This document shows, piece after piece, positions 26,601-34,638 of a stretch of DNA of 44,044 bases (positions are counted from its first letter, which is position 1; each line of letters starts with the position of its first letter). This stretch comes from Desulfobacteraceae bacterium. GTDB lineage: Bacteria > Desulfobacterota > DSM-4660 > Desulfatiglandales > Desulfatiglandaceae. The position numbers and the translations under genes are program-made. Under the pieces are notes generated by a model. It was given only the letters and a program-made list of their open reading frames with translations, did no database searches and was not told the DNA's origin. The DNA lies in assembly GCA_003599015.1 (NCBI GenBank), contig QZIK01000058.1, positions 1-44,044 of the forward strand. Reading direction: 5' to 3'.

Positions 26601-27084
26601 TATTATGAACCAGGGCCGTGTGATCAATGTAATGGCTTGTATAAAACTCGTTGATCCTTATCGCGTTATAATCGGCAAGTCCCAGATCCTGAATGTGTAT
26701 CAGGTCAACGACCCGAGATGAATTACCGGTGTTCATGAGCTTAACATGCCAAAACCATGCAGGAACAGATACGGACAACTTCAAATAGAGTTGATACTCA
26801 ATTCCCCACTCTTTTCCTGATATTCGGAATATACCGCCATCCAATGAGAACACTGAACGACTAGCCGGGCCCAAAAGAGGGATCACCTGGCGCTCTTCCT
26901 CTAGGCGCCTGAGGTAAATATTGCATGGTCCTGCCTCAATCTCTGTACCAAGAAACAAATTCAACATTACTTCATTAAAGAGTATACGCCGGATGGAACC
27001 ATTAGCATTTATCTCAAAGCTCAAACCTGAGCTGTTCCTGAGAGTTACTGGAAAAACCGGTTCAGAACCGTTAAGGCAAGTCAT
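23695..27084 (-). CDS. GH94-like (cellobiose-phosphorylase family) protein
   Basis: The 1129-residue product has an N-terminal beta-sandwich region with 'FEINANGSIRRI' and an (alpha/alpha)6 helical region. It carries 'GHGDWNDSM' near residue 770, matching the catalytic-Asp segment (GDWND) of glycosyltransferase-36/GH94 phosphorylases, plus 'SSWTVTLHYQTLRAL' and 'GGWGTRDICQGPVELL'. GH94 enzymes phosphorolyse beta-glucosides such as cellobiose, chitobiose or beta-1,2-glucans. This protein is longer than plain cellobiose phosphorylase and closer in layout to the phosphorylase part of cyclic glucan synthases, so the substrate is open. No signal peptide is present, consistent with a cytoplasmic phosphorylase. 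The start at 27084 has AAGGAG 7 nt upstream. Confidence 0.78.
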   Translation of the reverse strand: MTCLNGSEPVFPVTLRNSSGLSFEINANGSIRRILFNEVMLNLFLGTEIEAGPCNIYLRRLEEERQVIPLLGPASRSVFSLDGGIFRISGKEWGIEYQLYLKLSVSVPAWFWHVKLMNTGNSSRVVDLIHIQDLGLADYNAIRINEFYTSHYIDHTALVHNIAGTVLFSRQNLPMVGKHPWTMIGSLNKGISYATDALQVHGLDTRRGFLPKFYKTGLPGHRLQHEHSMAAIQDSPIRLEAGEAMNCGFFGWYEPDHPGSTSISDLDYVDKVLRLPEDSYEVQKTEVSWIKPSETLFGVAPLLNALDLTESEISNLFPGKRIDEELSEGRLLSFFMDFERHVVLKTKELSILRPHANILRTGMLLVPDEKSLTTTTWMAGIFNSMVTQGHVSINRFLSTAHSYLSVYRSNGQRIFLELSDGWCLLDVPSAFEMTPNTCRWIYKHSLGILEVRCEALKERHEILISICILSGVPARFLISNHVALNGDDGIIRGPVHYTRDGDCLFVFPVHDSELGRRFPQGGFSIEPLQNTKIDRVGGDELLYPDGRSGNEPFLCIITSPALSAGFVLRGNLIKEDKDDIAALSSEALSLPMHCYPKIQPSEECRYLSLALRLGEIMPWFIHNALIHYLAPRGTEQYTGGGWGTRDICQGPVELLLALGRFEPVRDILVRVFKAQNPGGDWPQWFTFFERERNIRAADSHGDIVFWPLIAISNYIIASGDSGILREEVPFFHPDGEFKAEAADILTHMDRALSVISTRMIPGTSLAAYGHGDWNDSMQPVDPAMRERLCSSWTVTLHYQTLRALACALRVAKMADRSAGLASQTEKIREEFNRLLVVDGTIAGFAYFREDGCVDYLLHPRDKSTGISFRLLPMIHAVINDLLTEEDAERHLRLISDNLLGVDGARLFDRPMVYRGGVMRNFQRAESASFFGREIGLMYTHAHLRYAEALAHYGDSEGFFHALCQVNPAGIQHIVPTATRRQSNCYYSSSDAAFLDRYEAIENYSKVRSGEIPLDGGWRIYSSGPGIWTRIVVQCFLGVRREKSELLFDPVIPKFLDGMMAEIEVEGLRLGLTYRIEKKGSGTKMIKIEGREIPFERRSNPYRTGAAEIKFADLRSRGEKPTIKIEVFIE

Positions 27085-27280
27085 TGAGTTTCTCCTTAAG
27101 ATATTTCTTCAGACCTTTCGGATTAGAATGACATAGCTACCATAATCCAAGAAAAAATACCATTTCAATGCCGGGGCTTGAATGAAAGGCTTGAAATCCT
27201 AATTTATTTCTTTAATACTGATGATGGTATTGTTTCTTTTAAGGCTACTACGGATCTGGCAAATATTGTTGAGGCTGGAA

Positions 27281-27589
27281 ATGAGCGTCTATGTATTCAT
27301 GGAAGCAAGGGTCAAGGATAAAGAAAAATACAGCAGCTACCTATCTTCTCTTTCAGAGATCATTATAAAATACAGCGGTCGCTGGCTTGTACGAGACGCC
27401 TGCGTAACGCCCCTTCACGAAGGGATGAAGGAGGATCGCCGCCAGCCCCAGAGGGTGTTTCTACTGGAATTCCCGTCAAAGGTTCAGCTGAGGCGATGTT
27501 TCGCATCTCCAGAACACCAGCGAATAATCCCGCTCAACAACGATGGGGCCGATACAAGGGCGATCATTCTTGAAGGCTACATCGAATAG
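27281..27589 (+). CDS. DUF1330-like small protein
   Basis: Starting at the ATG at 27281 (MSVYVF...), this is a 102-residue dimeric alpha/beta-barrel-type protein. 'VYVFMEARVKDKEKYSSYL' and 'RVFLLEFPSKVQLRRCF' followed by 'SPEHQRI' match the DUF1330 pattern, whose biochemical function is unknown. The longer ORF in the track adds a hydrophobic leader without a ribosome site. The gene is isolated, divergent from the GH94-like gene and convergent with the TRAP operon. Confidence 0.72.
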   Translation: MSVYVFMEARVKDKEKYSSYLSSLSEIIIKYSGRWLVRDACVTPLHEGMKEDRRQPQRVFLLEFPSKVQLRRCFASPEHQRIIPLNNDGADTRAIILEGYIE

Positions 27590-27658
27590 TTTACAGGAGA
27601 GGCCCTTAATTTTTCATGTTTTAACTCCCTTGCAGGTAGTTATAAAAGTGTAAATCTA

Positions 27659-27670
27659 AAGGGCGTCCCC
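27659..27670 (+). repeat. AAGGGCGTCCCC copy 2
   Basis: Identical to 16499-16510. It lies 8 bp beyond the stop codon of the dctM gene, in the gap between two convergent genes. Confidence 0.25.
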
Positions 27671-27678
27671 TTGTTTCC

Positions 27679-28980
27679 TTATTTCATAAGATTGGGAAGG
27701 AAAAGAGCGATCTGGGGAAAAGGTATAAGGACAAGCGAAAGTACTACTATGGCAATGAGAAAAGGCAAAGCGCCCTTGAATATGCTCTGAAGAGGTACAT
27801 CCTGTACTACACCGCTCACCACATAGACATTCACCCCTACGGGCGGGGTGATGACACCCATTTGGGTCACAAGAACAACGATAACCCCAAACCATATAGG
27901 ATCATATCCCATATTGGTAACCACCGGATAAAAAATCGGGATGGTGAGAAGTATCAGCGCCAGAGCATCAATGAAGCAGCCTCCTGCAAGGTAAATAAAA
28001 ATTATGAAACCCATAACAGCATAGTGAGGAAGAGGAAGACTGCTGACCCACGTAGCAAGTTCGTAAGGAATGCGTGTTACTGCAAGAAAATGGCCGAACA
28101 TCGTTGCTCCAGCAACAATAACCATCACCATGCAAGAGATCCTGGTGCTCTCTTTGAGGGCCTGCATAAGCCCTTTCCAGCCCAAGCGGCGGGTCACAAA
28201 ACCGAGGATTATAGCCCCTCCTGCACCTATGGCCCCTGCCTCAGTAGGCGTAAAAAACCCTATAAAAAGTCCTCCCATTACCAAGGCAAAAAGCAGGAGG
28301 GTTTCTATGACACCTTTAAGAGATGATATCTTGCTTCCGAGTGATGTCCTGGGTCCCTTAGGAGCCATCTCAGGCCGCACCTTTACCCATATATAGACTG
28401 CTAATACGAATAGAAGGCTTAAGATGATCCCTGGCAGGACCCCTGCCACAAAAAGCTTTCCTATTGATTGCTCTGTGAGGATTCCGTAAACGATAAAAAT
28501 GACGCTCGGTGGTATCAGGATACCCAGGCTTCCGCCGGCAGCCACCGTACCGGTACCAAGAACCATGCTGTAATGATAACGCTTCATCTCAGGCAAGGCT
28601 ACTGTGGCCATTGTCGCAGCAGCGGCATTGGTTGATCCGCATATGGCTGCAAAGCCTGCACAGGCTGCGACTGTAGCCATAGCGAGTCCGCCCGGAAGGT
28701 GGCCCACAAACTTATAAGCCGTATCAAAAAGACGCCGGCTGATGCCGGCGTGGAAGGTGATCTGTCCCATGAGTATAAAAAGCGGTACAACTGTAAGGCT
28801 GTAAGAACCGAAAACTGTATAAAAATCCTTGGCGAGCATCCTCAGGCCTCCTTCCCAGGAAACCGTATAGCTGAAGCCTATTACCCCAAGAAGCGCCATG
28901 ACAAATCCAACTGGCATTCTTGAAAAAAGAACAATTATAAGGACTGCCAGACCCACTAAACCAATTGTTGTCGGCTCCAC
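27679..28980 (-). CDS. dctM: TRAP transporter large permease DctM (system 1)
   Basis: This 433-residue, very hydrophobic protein has about 12 membrane helices and the DctM signatures 'GSLGILIPPSVIFIVYG', 'FTPTEAGAIGAGGA' and 'TPPVGVNVYVVSG'. It is the sodium-coupled channel subunit of a tripartite ATP-independent periplasmic transporter. The start is a GTG at 28980 with AAGGAG 8-9 nt upstream. It lies 45 nt after dctQ in the operon dctP-dctQ-dctM. The substrate is an organic acid by family knowledge; which one is unknown. Confidence 0.95.
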   Translation of the reverse strand: MEPTTIGLVGLAVLIIVLFSRMPVGFVMALLGVIGFSYTVSWEGGLRMLAKDFYTVFGSYSLTVVPLFILMGQITFHAGISRRLFDTAYKFVGHLPGGLAMATVAACAGFAAICGSTNAAAATMATVALPEMKRYHYSMVLGTGTVAAGGSLGILIPPSVIFIVYGILTEQSIGKLFVAGVLPGIILSLLFVLAVYIWVKVRPEMAPKGPRTSLGSKISSLKGVIETLLLFALVMGGLFIGFFTPTEAGAIGAGGAIILGFVTRRLGWKGLMQALKESTRISCMVMVIVAGATMFGHFLAVTRIPYELATWVSSLPLPHYAVMGFIIFIYLAGGCFIDALALILLTIPIFYPVVTNMGYDPIWFGVIVVLVTQMGVITPPVGVNVYVVSGVVQDVPLQSIFKGALPFLIAIVVLSLVLIPFPQIALFLPNLMK

Positions 28981-29025
28981 TTCTTAATCTCCTTAATGCT
29001 CTTAATATCATCCAAGGTTAAAGTT

Positions 29026-29529
29026 TTAATTTTTCCATCTGAAACCGGGAAGTTCTCTTCCTGTAATCACAAACCATAGGTCCAGGACAAGCACAAGACA
29101 AACAACCATAGTGGCAAAAGAGATGCCGTAAAGAATTGGATAGAATGGCAGACGCAAAGTCATGGAAACCTCACCTGAAGTGCGAAAGTCATTTCCATAG
29201 CGTATACATTCGAATGAAAGCAAAACAAAAAGAAATATCGCTAGAATATGGGTAACTATGTATAAAAATTTTTGAACCTTAGGCGAAAATAATAAAACTA
29301 CAACATCCACGGCCACATGAGCTCGATGCAGCGTAGTATGGGCAATCGCAAATGCAGCAACCGCAGCGCCCAAAAATTCCACCATTTCATATGCCCCCAG
29401 TATCGGACACCTGAAAAGGCGCATAATAACATCCGAGAATGTAAGTGCTGTCATGGCCAGCAGGGACCATCCGGCGATAAGGTTCAGAAAGTCAGCCAAC
29501 TGTCTCACTAGCCTAGGGAAACCTGCCAT
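29026..29529 (-). CDS. dctQ: TRAP transporter small permease DctQ (system 1)
   Basis: The 167-residue protein has four membrane helices, as DctQ subunits do, with the family-typical first helix and loop ('AGWSLLAMTALTFSDVIMRLF'). It bridges the binding protein and the DctM channel. GAGGTG precedes the ATG at 29529. It lies 69 nt after dctP, with a strong hairpin in that gap, and 45 nt before dctM. Confidence 0.92.
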   Translation of the reverse strand: MAGFPRLVRQLADFLNLIAGWSLLAMTALTFSDVIMRLFRCPILGAYEMVEFLGAAVAAFAIAHTTLHRAHVAVDVVVLLFSPKVQKFLYIVTHILAIFLFVLLSFECIRYGNDFRTSGEVSMTLRLPFYPILYGISFATMVVCLVLVLDLWFVITGRELPGFRWKN

Positions 29530-29564
29530 TATCCCACCTCAATGAATTAAAAGGTTCAAGAAAT

Positions 29565-29591
29565 AGGGCTGTCGTCCCAGACGACAGCCCT
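29565..29591 (-). terminator. strong hairpin between dctP and dctQ (system 1)
   Basis: AGGGCTGTCGTC-cca-GACGACAGCCCT is a perfect 12-bp inverted repeat with a 3-nt loop. It begins 7 nt after the dctP stop on the minus strand and is followed by ATTTCTTG. It could act as a partial terminator or as a 3'-end stabiliser of the dctP mRNA. Confidence 0.7.
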
Positions 29592-29598
29592 TTCCCGA

Positions 29599-30624
29599 TC
29601 ACTTTTTCCCGTATTTCTTTATTCCGTCCCGGATAAATTGGACGTACTCCTTTCCTGGAAGTCCCTTTCCTTCGAGGACGCCGACATATTCATCAATAAC
29701 GGGAGCAACCTTTGAAGCCCAAAGTTTGCTTTGTTCATCTGAGAGAGGTATAACCTTGTTACCAAGGCTCAGGGTAAATTCCCTTCCTTCCTTGTCAGCC
29801 TGATCCCAACCTTGGCCGTGTTTGGGTATCCACGCACTGCTCACATCTTCGAAGACCTTCTGAACCTCCTTGGGAAGTGCGTTCCATTTTTTCTCGTTCA
29901 TGATCACATACATGGCTGTGGTGTATCCAACGCTGTAACACTCGATGGTATACTTGACCACTTCTGCCTGCTTCCATCCCTTCAAGGTCTCAATAGGCGT
30001 AAGAGTCGCCTCCACAACGCCTTTCTGCAGAGCCTCATAGGCCCCACCCTGTCCCATCGCCACAGGCACTCCTCCCAGAGCCGCTGCCGCCTTGGCACTA
30101 AAACCTGTGCACCTTATCTTGAGCCCCTTTAAATCCTCCAGCCTGTTAATCTCCTTCTTGGCATGGAGAAGGCCTGGTCCGTGTGCATGCAGCAGAAGGA
30201 CCTTAACTCCATCCAGTTCTTTAGGTCTGTATTTCTTATAGAAATCGTTTGCAATCATGGTAGCGGTGTTTCCGTTGGGATATCCCATTGGAAGGTCAAG
30301 GGCTTCCATGGATGGAAAACGTCCGGCTGTGTATGCAAAAAGAGACATCCCTATATCGGACACCCCTTTTATAACTCCGTCGAACATCTCAGGACCTTTT
30401 AAAAGGGCTCCGCCCGGAAAATAGGTAAACTTTACCGCCCCCTTGGTTCTGGTCTCTATTTCCTTTCCCCAGGACTCTGCCAGCTGGTGGTTGAAATGGG
30501 TCGGAGGGAAAAAGTTGCTGTAGGTTAGCTGAACCACATCTGCCTGAACCATAGAGGCAGTAATCCCGAAGAGTGCAGAAAAGAGGGCCATGCCCAATAC
30601 AAAGACAATCTTCTTACTTTTCAT
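29599..30624 (-). CDS. dctP: TRAP transporter solute-binding protein DctP (system 1)
   Basis: The 341-residue protein starts with a signal peptide (1-28, ending 'SMVQA') and has the DctP fold: 'TYSNFFPPTH' at the N terminus, 'LEDLKGLKIRCTG' with the conserved substrate-carboxylate Arg, and 'QGGAYEALQKGVVEATL'. It captures an organic acid in the periplasm and delivers it to DctQM. CTTAGGAGG lies 7-9 nt before the start. It is the first gene of its operon and is divergent from a second DctP gene. Confidence 0.95.
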   Translation of the reverse strand: MKSKKIVFVLGMALFSALFGITASMVQADVVQLTYSNFFPPTHFNHQLAESWGKEIETRTKGAVKFTYFPGGALLKGPEMFDGVIKGVSDIGMSLFAYTAGRFPSMEALDLPMGYPNGNTATMIANDFYKKYRPKELDGVKVLLLHAHGPGLLHAKKEINRLEDLKGLKIRCTGFSAKAAAALGGVPVAMGQGGAYEALQKGVVEATLTPIETLKGWKQAEVVKYTIECYSVGYTTAMYVIMNEKKWNALPKEVQKVFEDVSSAWIPKHGQGWDQADKEGREFTLSLGNKVIPLSDEQSKLWASKVAPVIDEYVGVLEGKGLPGKEYVQFIRDGIKKYGKK

Positions 30625-31013
30625 TTTGACAACCTCCTAAGATGAGAAATTATGAAAAGCCGTCCAAGCAATAAACAGCTAGTGTTCTCTTTTCACCTCC
30701 CTTCCTGGAAAATATCGTCTGAAAAGCCAAGACAATATTAGTAGAATACGACTACAAAACAAGCCCTTCCCTGTCAACTCAAATCTGAACATGGTCACGT
30801 CCTCTAAATTTGCACCTTTTATCGCCCCAATTGTCACTCCGAAGATCCTCGAGGCTGAGGCGGTTTATTCATTTCATGAGGACAAAAAGCGTTGACATAT
30901 ACTATAGCCGAACGATAAACTTTCTTCTCGACTATAATTAAAAGGCCGGATTCGTGACCAATGAAATATTTGAACTCCGGCAAACAGTTAACTTATCAAT
31001 TAGGAGGCGCTCA
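30625..31013. other. 389-bp divergent intergenic region between two TRAP operons
   Basis: No gene is visible here. The region must contain the promoters for both operons. I see a plus-strand promoter candidate (separate entry) and, on the minus strand, a TTGACA at 30777-30772 with only a poor -10 after 17 nt. A short dyad (GTAG-AATACGA-CTAC, 30741-30755) overlaps that -10 region and could be an operator, though 4-bp arms are weak evidence. Confidence 0.6.
30892..30920 (+). promoter_or_regulatory. candidate sigma-70 promoter for TRAP system 2
   Basis: TTGACA is followed after 16-17 nt by GATAAA/ATAAAC. It lies about 100 nt before the dctP start at 31014 and within the divergent region, so a leader of roughly 85 nt would result. 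Confidence 0.42.
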
Positions 31014-32045
31014 ATGAAAAAACTATCGGTTTGTTGTCTGGCATTTTTTATCGCTGTTTCTCTTATTTTGTCTCCCTTAGTCGCTGGGGCCGCTACAGAC
31101 AAAATCAAGTTCGGTCATGTGGCGCCGCCGTTCCATGGGCAGTCAAAAGGCGCGGATGCATTTGCTGCTTATGTAAAGGAGAAGACAAACGGACGTATTG
31201 ACATAGCTACTTTTCCCATGGGGCAACTTGGGGGTGAAAGATCTATGGCAGAGCAGGTCCAGGCTGGAACCCTTCAGATTGCCTCTATAACTACGGCTGT
31301 CATGCAAAATTTTGTCCCCCAGACGGGGATAATGGATCTCCCCTACCTTTTCCCCAACAGGGAGACAGCTTACGCAGTCATAGATGACCCCAAAGTGCAG
31401 GAAAAGCTTTTCTCATACCTTCCCAAGAAGGGATTTATCGGCATCGGATGGACTGAAAACGAACTACGGGATTTTACCAACACCAAGAGACCGGTCAGAA
31501 AACCGGAAGATATAAAGGGGCTAAAGGTGAGAGTTATGGAAGCGGCTGTTTTTATGGACACCTTTAAGCAACTCGGGGCATCTCCTGTCGGCATCCCCTT
31601 TCCTGAAATCTACAATGCGCTTCAGACCGGCGTAATTGATGCCCAGGAAAACCCGCTCCTAACCTCAATTCTTATGAAATTTACCGAGGTGACCAAGTTT
31701 GTAACTCTCACCCAGCATACCATCACCGAGTGCATCATAATAGTGAATCCGGACTACTGGGCCTCTTTGTCTAAGGCAGACCAGAAGATTTTCAGGGACG
31801 CGGCCGCGACAGCAATAAAGACCAACAGGGAGGTAAATGAAGGCCTTCATAATAAACTGCCCAAGCTGGGTATCTCCATTGATGAGTACTGCAAGAAGAA
31901 TGGGATAGAAGTTATCCGCCTGACGAACGCTGAAAAAGAGGAGTTCCGAAAGGCCGTTCTCCCTGTTTATGATTTATACAGGGAGAAAATAGGGGGAGAC
32001 CTCATGGACTTCTTCCTCGGCAAGGTAAAAGAGCACAGACGCTAG
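31014..32045 (+). CDS. dctP: TRAP transporter solute-binding protein DctP (system 2)
   Basis: Starting at 31014 (MKKLSV..., AGGAGG 8 nt upstream) the product has 343 residues with a signal peptide ending near 'VAGA'. DctP hallmarks are 'KFGHVAPPFHGQSKGADAF', 'PEDIKGLKVRVME' (substrate Arg) and 'PEIYNALQTGVIDAQENP', the classic C4-dicarboxylate/2-oxoacid-type signature. It differs clearly from the system 1 protein, so the two transporters probably handle different acids. The track start at 30954 adds an unsupported leader. Confidence 0.95.
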   Translation: MKKLSVCCLAFFIAVSLILSPLVAGAATDKIKFGHVAPPFHGQSKGADAFAAYVKEKTNGRIDIATFPMGQLGGERSMAEQVQAGTLQIASITTAVMQNFVPQTGIMDLPYLFPNRETAYAVIDDPKVQEKLFSYLPKKGFIGIGWTENELRDFTNTKRPVRKPEDIKGLKVRVMEAAVFMDTFKQLGASPVGIPFPEIYNALQTGVIDAQENPLLTSILMKFTEVTKFVTLTQHTITECIIIVNPDYWASLSKADQKIFRDAAATAIKTNREVNEGLHNKLPKLGISIDEYCKKNGIEVIRLTNAEKEEFRKAVLPVYDLYREKIGGDLMDFFLGKVKEHRR

Positions 32046-32066
32046 ATAAAATTTTGCCCTGATTAG

Positions 32067-32122
32067 ATCAATGCGGCCCGCACCCTCATAGGGATTGCTG
32101 TACCGCATTGATTTTCTTTCCT
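32067..32122 (+). terminator. hairpin with T-rich tail between dctP and dctQ (system 2)
   Basis: ATCAATGCGG (32067-32076) and CCGCATTGAT (32103-32112) are perfect 10-bp arms; the loop holds a small inner CCCT/AGGG stem. TTTTCTTTCC follows directly. This has intrinsic-terminator form and sits 21 nt after the dctP stop, so it probably lowers transcription into dctQM. Confidence 0.65.
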
Positions 32123-32143
32123 TTCTATGCGGATATAGAGCTT

Positions 32144-32623
32144 ATGCTGGCGAGGATATCACGATTTTTTGACCATATCGAGAAGCAAGTATTGGTATGG
32201 ACCATTCTGGCACTTGCCTTAATAGGTTTTATTCAGGTTGTCTGCCGCTATTTATTTAACTACAGTTTCACATGGTATGAGGAACTGGGCCGCTATTTAG
32301 GCGTATTTATTGCATTTTTAGGAGCGGCGACAGGGGTGAAATATGGAATGCACTTTTCCATGGACGCTCTTTCAAAAAATCTGAAGAAGCCATGGAAAAA
32401 CATTCTATCTATATTTTCCAACTGCACCTGCGCTCTATTTTTCGCAGTGGTGGCATATTATTCCTGGAAGGTCGTAGGAAAAAATTATACCTATGAAACC
32501 ACATCAGCCGCCATGAACATGCCAATGTATTTGGCCTACCTGCCCATACCCGTCTTTTCACTGGTCATGACCGCAAGACATCTCAAGGTTGCCACCGACG
32601 ATGCAAGGGACCTAAGGAAATGA
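32144..32623 (+). CDS. dctQ: TRAP transporter small permease DctQ (system 2)
   Basis: The track start at 32108 is a TTG inside the right arm of the upstream hairpin, so the ATG at 32144 (MLARIS...) is chosen, giving 159 residues. Four membrane helices are visible, with 'FIQVVCRYLFNYSFTWYEELGRYLGVFIAFLGAA'-type DctQ features; 'FTWYEELGRYLG' is the family signature. Its stop overlaps the dctM start in ATGA. Confidence 0.92.
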   Translation: MLARISRFFDHIEKQVLVWTILALALIGFIQVVCRYLFNYSFTWYEELGRYLGVFIAFLGAATGVKYGMHFSMDALSKNLKKPWKNILSIFSNCTCALFFAVVAYYSWKVVGKNYTYETTSAAMNMPMYLAYLPIPVFSLVMTARHLKVATDDARDLRK

Positions 32624-33897
32624 CCCTTACCATAGCAATATGCTTTATAGCTTTGCTGCTGGCAGGTGTCCCTATCGCCGCACTGCTCGGCATCACCACG
32701 ATGGCTGCTTTGCTAATCCATACTTCAACCCCTCTCCACATCATCGCACAGCAGTTTTTTAATGCCCTTGATAAATTCGTTCTCCTCGCAATACCGTTTT
32801 TCATACTTGCAGGCGCAATAATGACCAGGGGTGGAATTGCCAGGAGACTCATCAATTTTGTAAACGCCCTTGTTGGATGGTTTCCGGGCGGTCTTTCTAT
32901 TGCAGGCGTCATGGCCTGCATATTTTTTGCGGCCATATCAGGCTCCTCACCGGCCACTGTAGTTGCAATAGGCTCCATTATGATTCCCGCCCTTATCGAG
33001 GCCGGTTATGGAAGACGATTTTCCTACGGCATGATAACGGTTTCAGGTTCACTCGGCATAGTTATCCCTCCTTCAATACCAATGATCCTTTACTGCCTGG
33101 TGATGAACGCGTCGGTGGCCGAGCTTTTTATGGCAGGAATCCTGCCGGGTCTAATCATAGGGTTTTCCTTGATGGTTTACGCGTATATCCAGGCCAAACG
33201 GAAGGGATGGAAGACAAGAAAAAAACCGTCAATTAAAGAGCTGTTAAACTCAGCCAAAGAGGGCGTCTGGGCGCTTTTGCTCCCCGTCATAGTCCTGGGC
33301 GGAATCTATTCCGGCATATTCACACCTACGGAGGCTGCCGCTGTGAGCGTAGTCTATGCACTCTTTGTAGAAATTGTCATTTACAGGGAGTTCGGAATCA
33401 AGGATCTGTCAGGGATCTGTGAACAGGCCGCCATACTATCAGCCTGTCTTCTATTTATCCTTTCATGTGCGATGACATTTGTATGGCTTCTTACCGCGGA
33501 GCAGATCCCGGTGCAGTTGGCCGATTTCATAATGAAGCATATCCAAAGCCCCTGGATGTTCCTGCTGGCGATAAACCTGCTCTTTCTTTTGCTGGGCTGC
33601 TTTATGGACGACGTGAGCGCCATGCTTGTTTTGGCGCCTCTGTTCGTTGAGACCTTGAACCGGTTCGGCATTGATTTTGTCCACTTCGGAATAGTGATGG
33701 TTCTCAATATTCAATTCGGAATGCTTACACCGCCTTTCGGCCTCAATCTCTTTGTAGCCATGGGGATTACAAGGGCATCGCTCATGGATATAGCACGAGG
33801 AGTATTTCCCCTCCTGATCATCCTTCTGGCCTGCCTGTTCCTTGTTACTTATGTGCCATCGATCTCCCTGTTCCTGCCTAACCTTTTGCTCAGGTAA
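32620..33897 (+). CDS. dctM: TRAP transporter large permease DctM (system 2)
   Basis: This 425-residue, 12-helix protein has DctM motifs 'GSLGIVIPPSIPMILY', 'FTPTEAAAVSVVYALF' and 'LTPPFGLNLFVAMG'. It is the channel subunit of the second TRAP system, translationally coupled to dctQ through a 4-nt overlap. The nitroreductase gene follows after 65 bp. Confidence 0.95.
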   Translation: MTLTIAICFIALLLAGVPIAALLGITTMAALLIHTSTPLHIIAQQFFNALDKFVLLAIPFFILAGAIMTRGGIARRLINFVNALVGWFPGGLSIAGVMACIFFAAISGSSPATVVAIGSIMIPALIEAGYGRRFSYGMITVSGSLGIVIPPSIPMILYCLVMNASVAELFMAGILPGLIIGFSLMVYAYIQAKRKGWKTRKKPSIKELLNSAKEGVWALLLPVIVLGGIYSGIFTPTEAAAVSVVYALFVEIVIYREFGIKDLSGICEQAAILSACLLFILSCAMTFVWLLTAEQIPVQLADFIMKHIQSPWMFLLAINLLFLLLGCFMDDVSAMLVLAPLFVETLNRFGIDFVHFGIVMVLNIQFGMLTPPFGLNLFVAMGITRASLMDIARGVFPLLIILLACLFLVTYVPSISLFLPNLLLR

Positions 33898-33962
33898 AAA
33901 GTTGGACCTGCAATCCATAAAATTTTTGAAAACCATGAAATATATTAAGGAGGCAAATAATT

Positions 33963-34508
33963 ATGTTTAGCTCATTGATTGAAAAACGCCGGAGCATAAG
34001 AAGGTATGAGGAAAAGCAAGTGGAACCTCAAAAAATAGCATCCCTGGTGGAAGCCAGTCTCAGGGCCCCTTCCTCCATGGGAACAAACCCCTGGCGCTTT
34101 GTTGTAGTGACAGATAAAGGAATCCTGAGAAAACTGTCACTTGCAAAAGAACACGGGTCTTCTTTTCTCTCGGGCGCCCCGCTTGGGATTGCTATATGTG
34201 CCGATCCTTCCAAAAGCTCTGTGTGGATTGAAGACGCATCCATAGCTGCAACCTATATCCAGCTTGCAGCGGAAGATATAGGCCTTTCCAGTTGCTGGAT
34301 ACAGATCCGTGAAAGAATGCATAATAAGGAGAAAACCTCCGAACAATACATCGCGGAACTCCTCAACATCCCGGCTGCCGTTCGTGTCGAGGCAATTGTG
34401 GCAATTGGCTATCCTGCAGAAAAAAAGACTCCCCATTCAAGGGACTCATTACAGTATGAGAAGGTTTACGCCGGCGAGTATGGAAGGCCTTACAGGGAAG
34501 GATTCTAA
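33963..34508 (+). CDS. nitroreductase family FMN protein
   Basis: The 181-residue protein begins with 'IEKRRSIRRYEEKQVEPQKI', the FMN-binding start of the nitroreductase family, followed by 'RAPSSMGTNPWRFVVV' and 'AATYIQLAAEDIGLSSCWIQ'. These are dimeric FMN oxidoreductases using NAD(P)H on nitro compounds, quinones or other acceptors; the physiological substrate is unknown. AAGGAGG lies 9 nt before the start. It sits between two TRAP operons and may modify one of the imported compounds, which is speculation. Confidence 0.92.
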   Translation: MFSSLIEKRRSIRRYEEKQVEPQKIASLVEASLRAPSSMGTNPWRFVVVTDKGILRKLSLAKEHGSSFLSGAPLGIAICADPSKSSVWIEDASIAATYIQLAAEDIGLSSCWIQIRERMHNKEKTSEQYIAELLNIPAAVRVEAIVAIGYPAEKKTPHSRDSLQYEKVYAGEYGRPYREGF

Positions 34509-34520
34509 ATCAGATTCTGA

Positions 34521-34549
34521 TTGACAGACAGATTTAACTCCAATATTTA
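34521..34549 (+). promoter_or_regulatory. candidate promoter for the TAXI TRAP operon
   Basis: A perfect TTGACA is followed after 17 nt by TATTTA, a poor to moderate -10. It lies in the 130-bp gap after the nitroreductase gene and about 90 nt before the TAXI start. Confidence 0.35.
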
Positions 34550-34638
34550 CACGTAGAACGGGGCGGTACATCCGATACCATTGAGTAAAAGGAGAAATGC
34601 TTTTTATCCACAATTATTAAGGCGTTAAGGAGGGCAAG

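Noticed and set aside
32108-32143. Upstream TTG start for dctQ of system 2
   Set aside because: It lies inside the hairpin arm and lacks a ribosome site; the ATG at 32144 gives the normal DctQ length.
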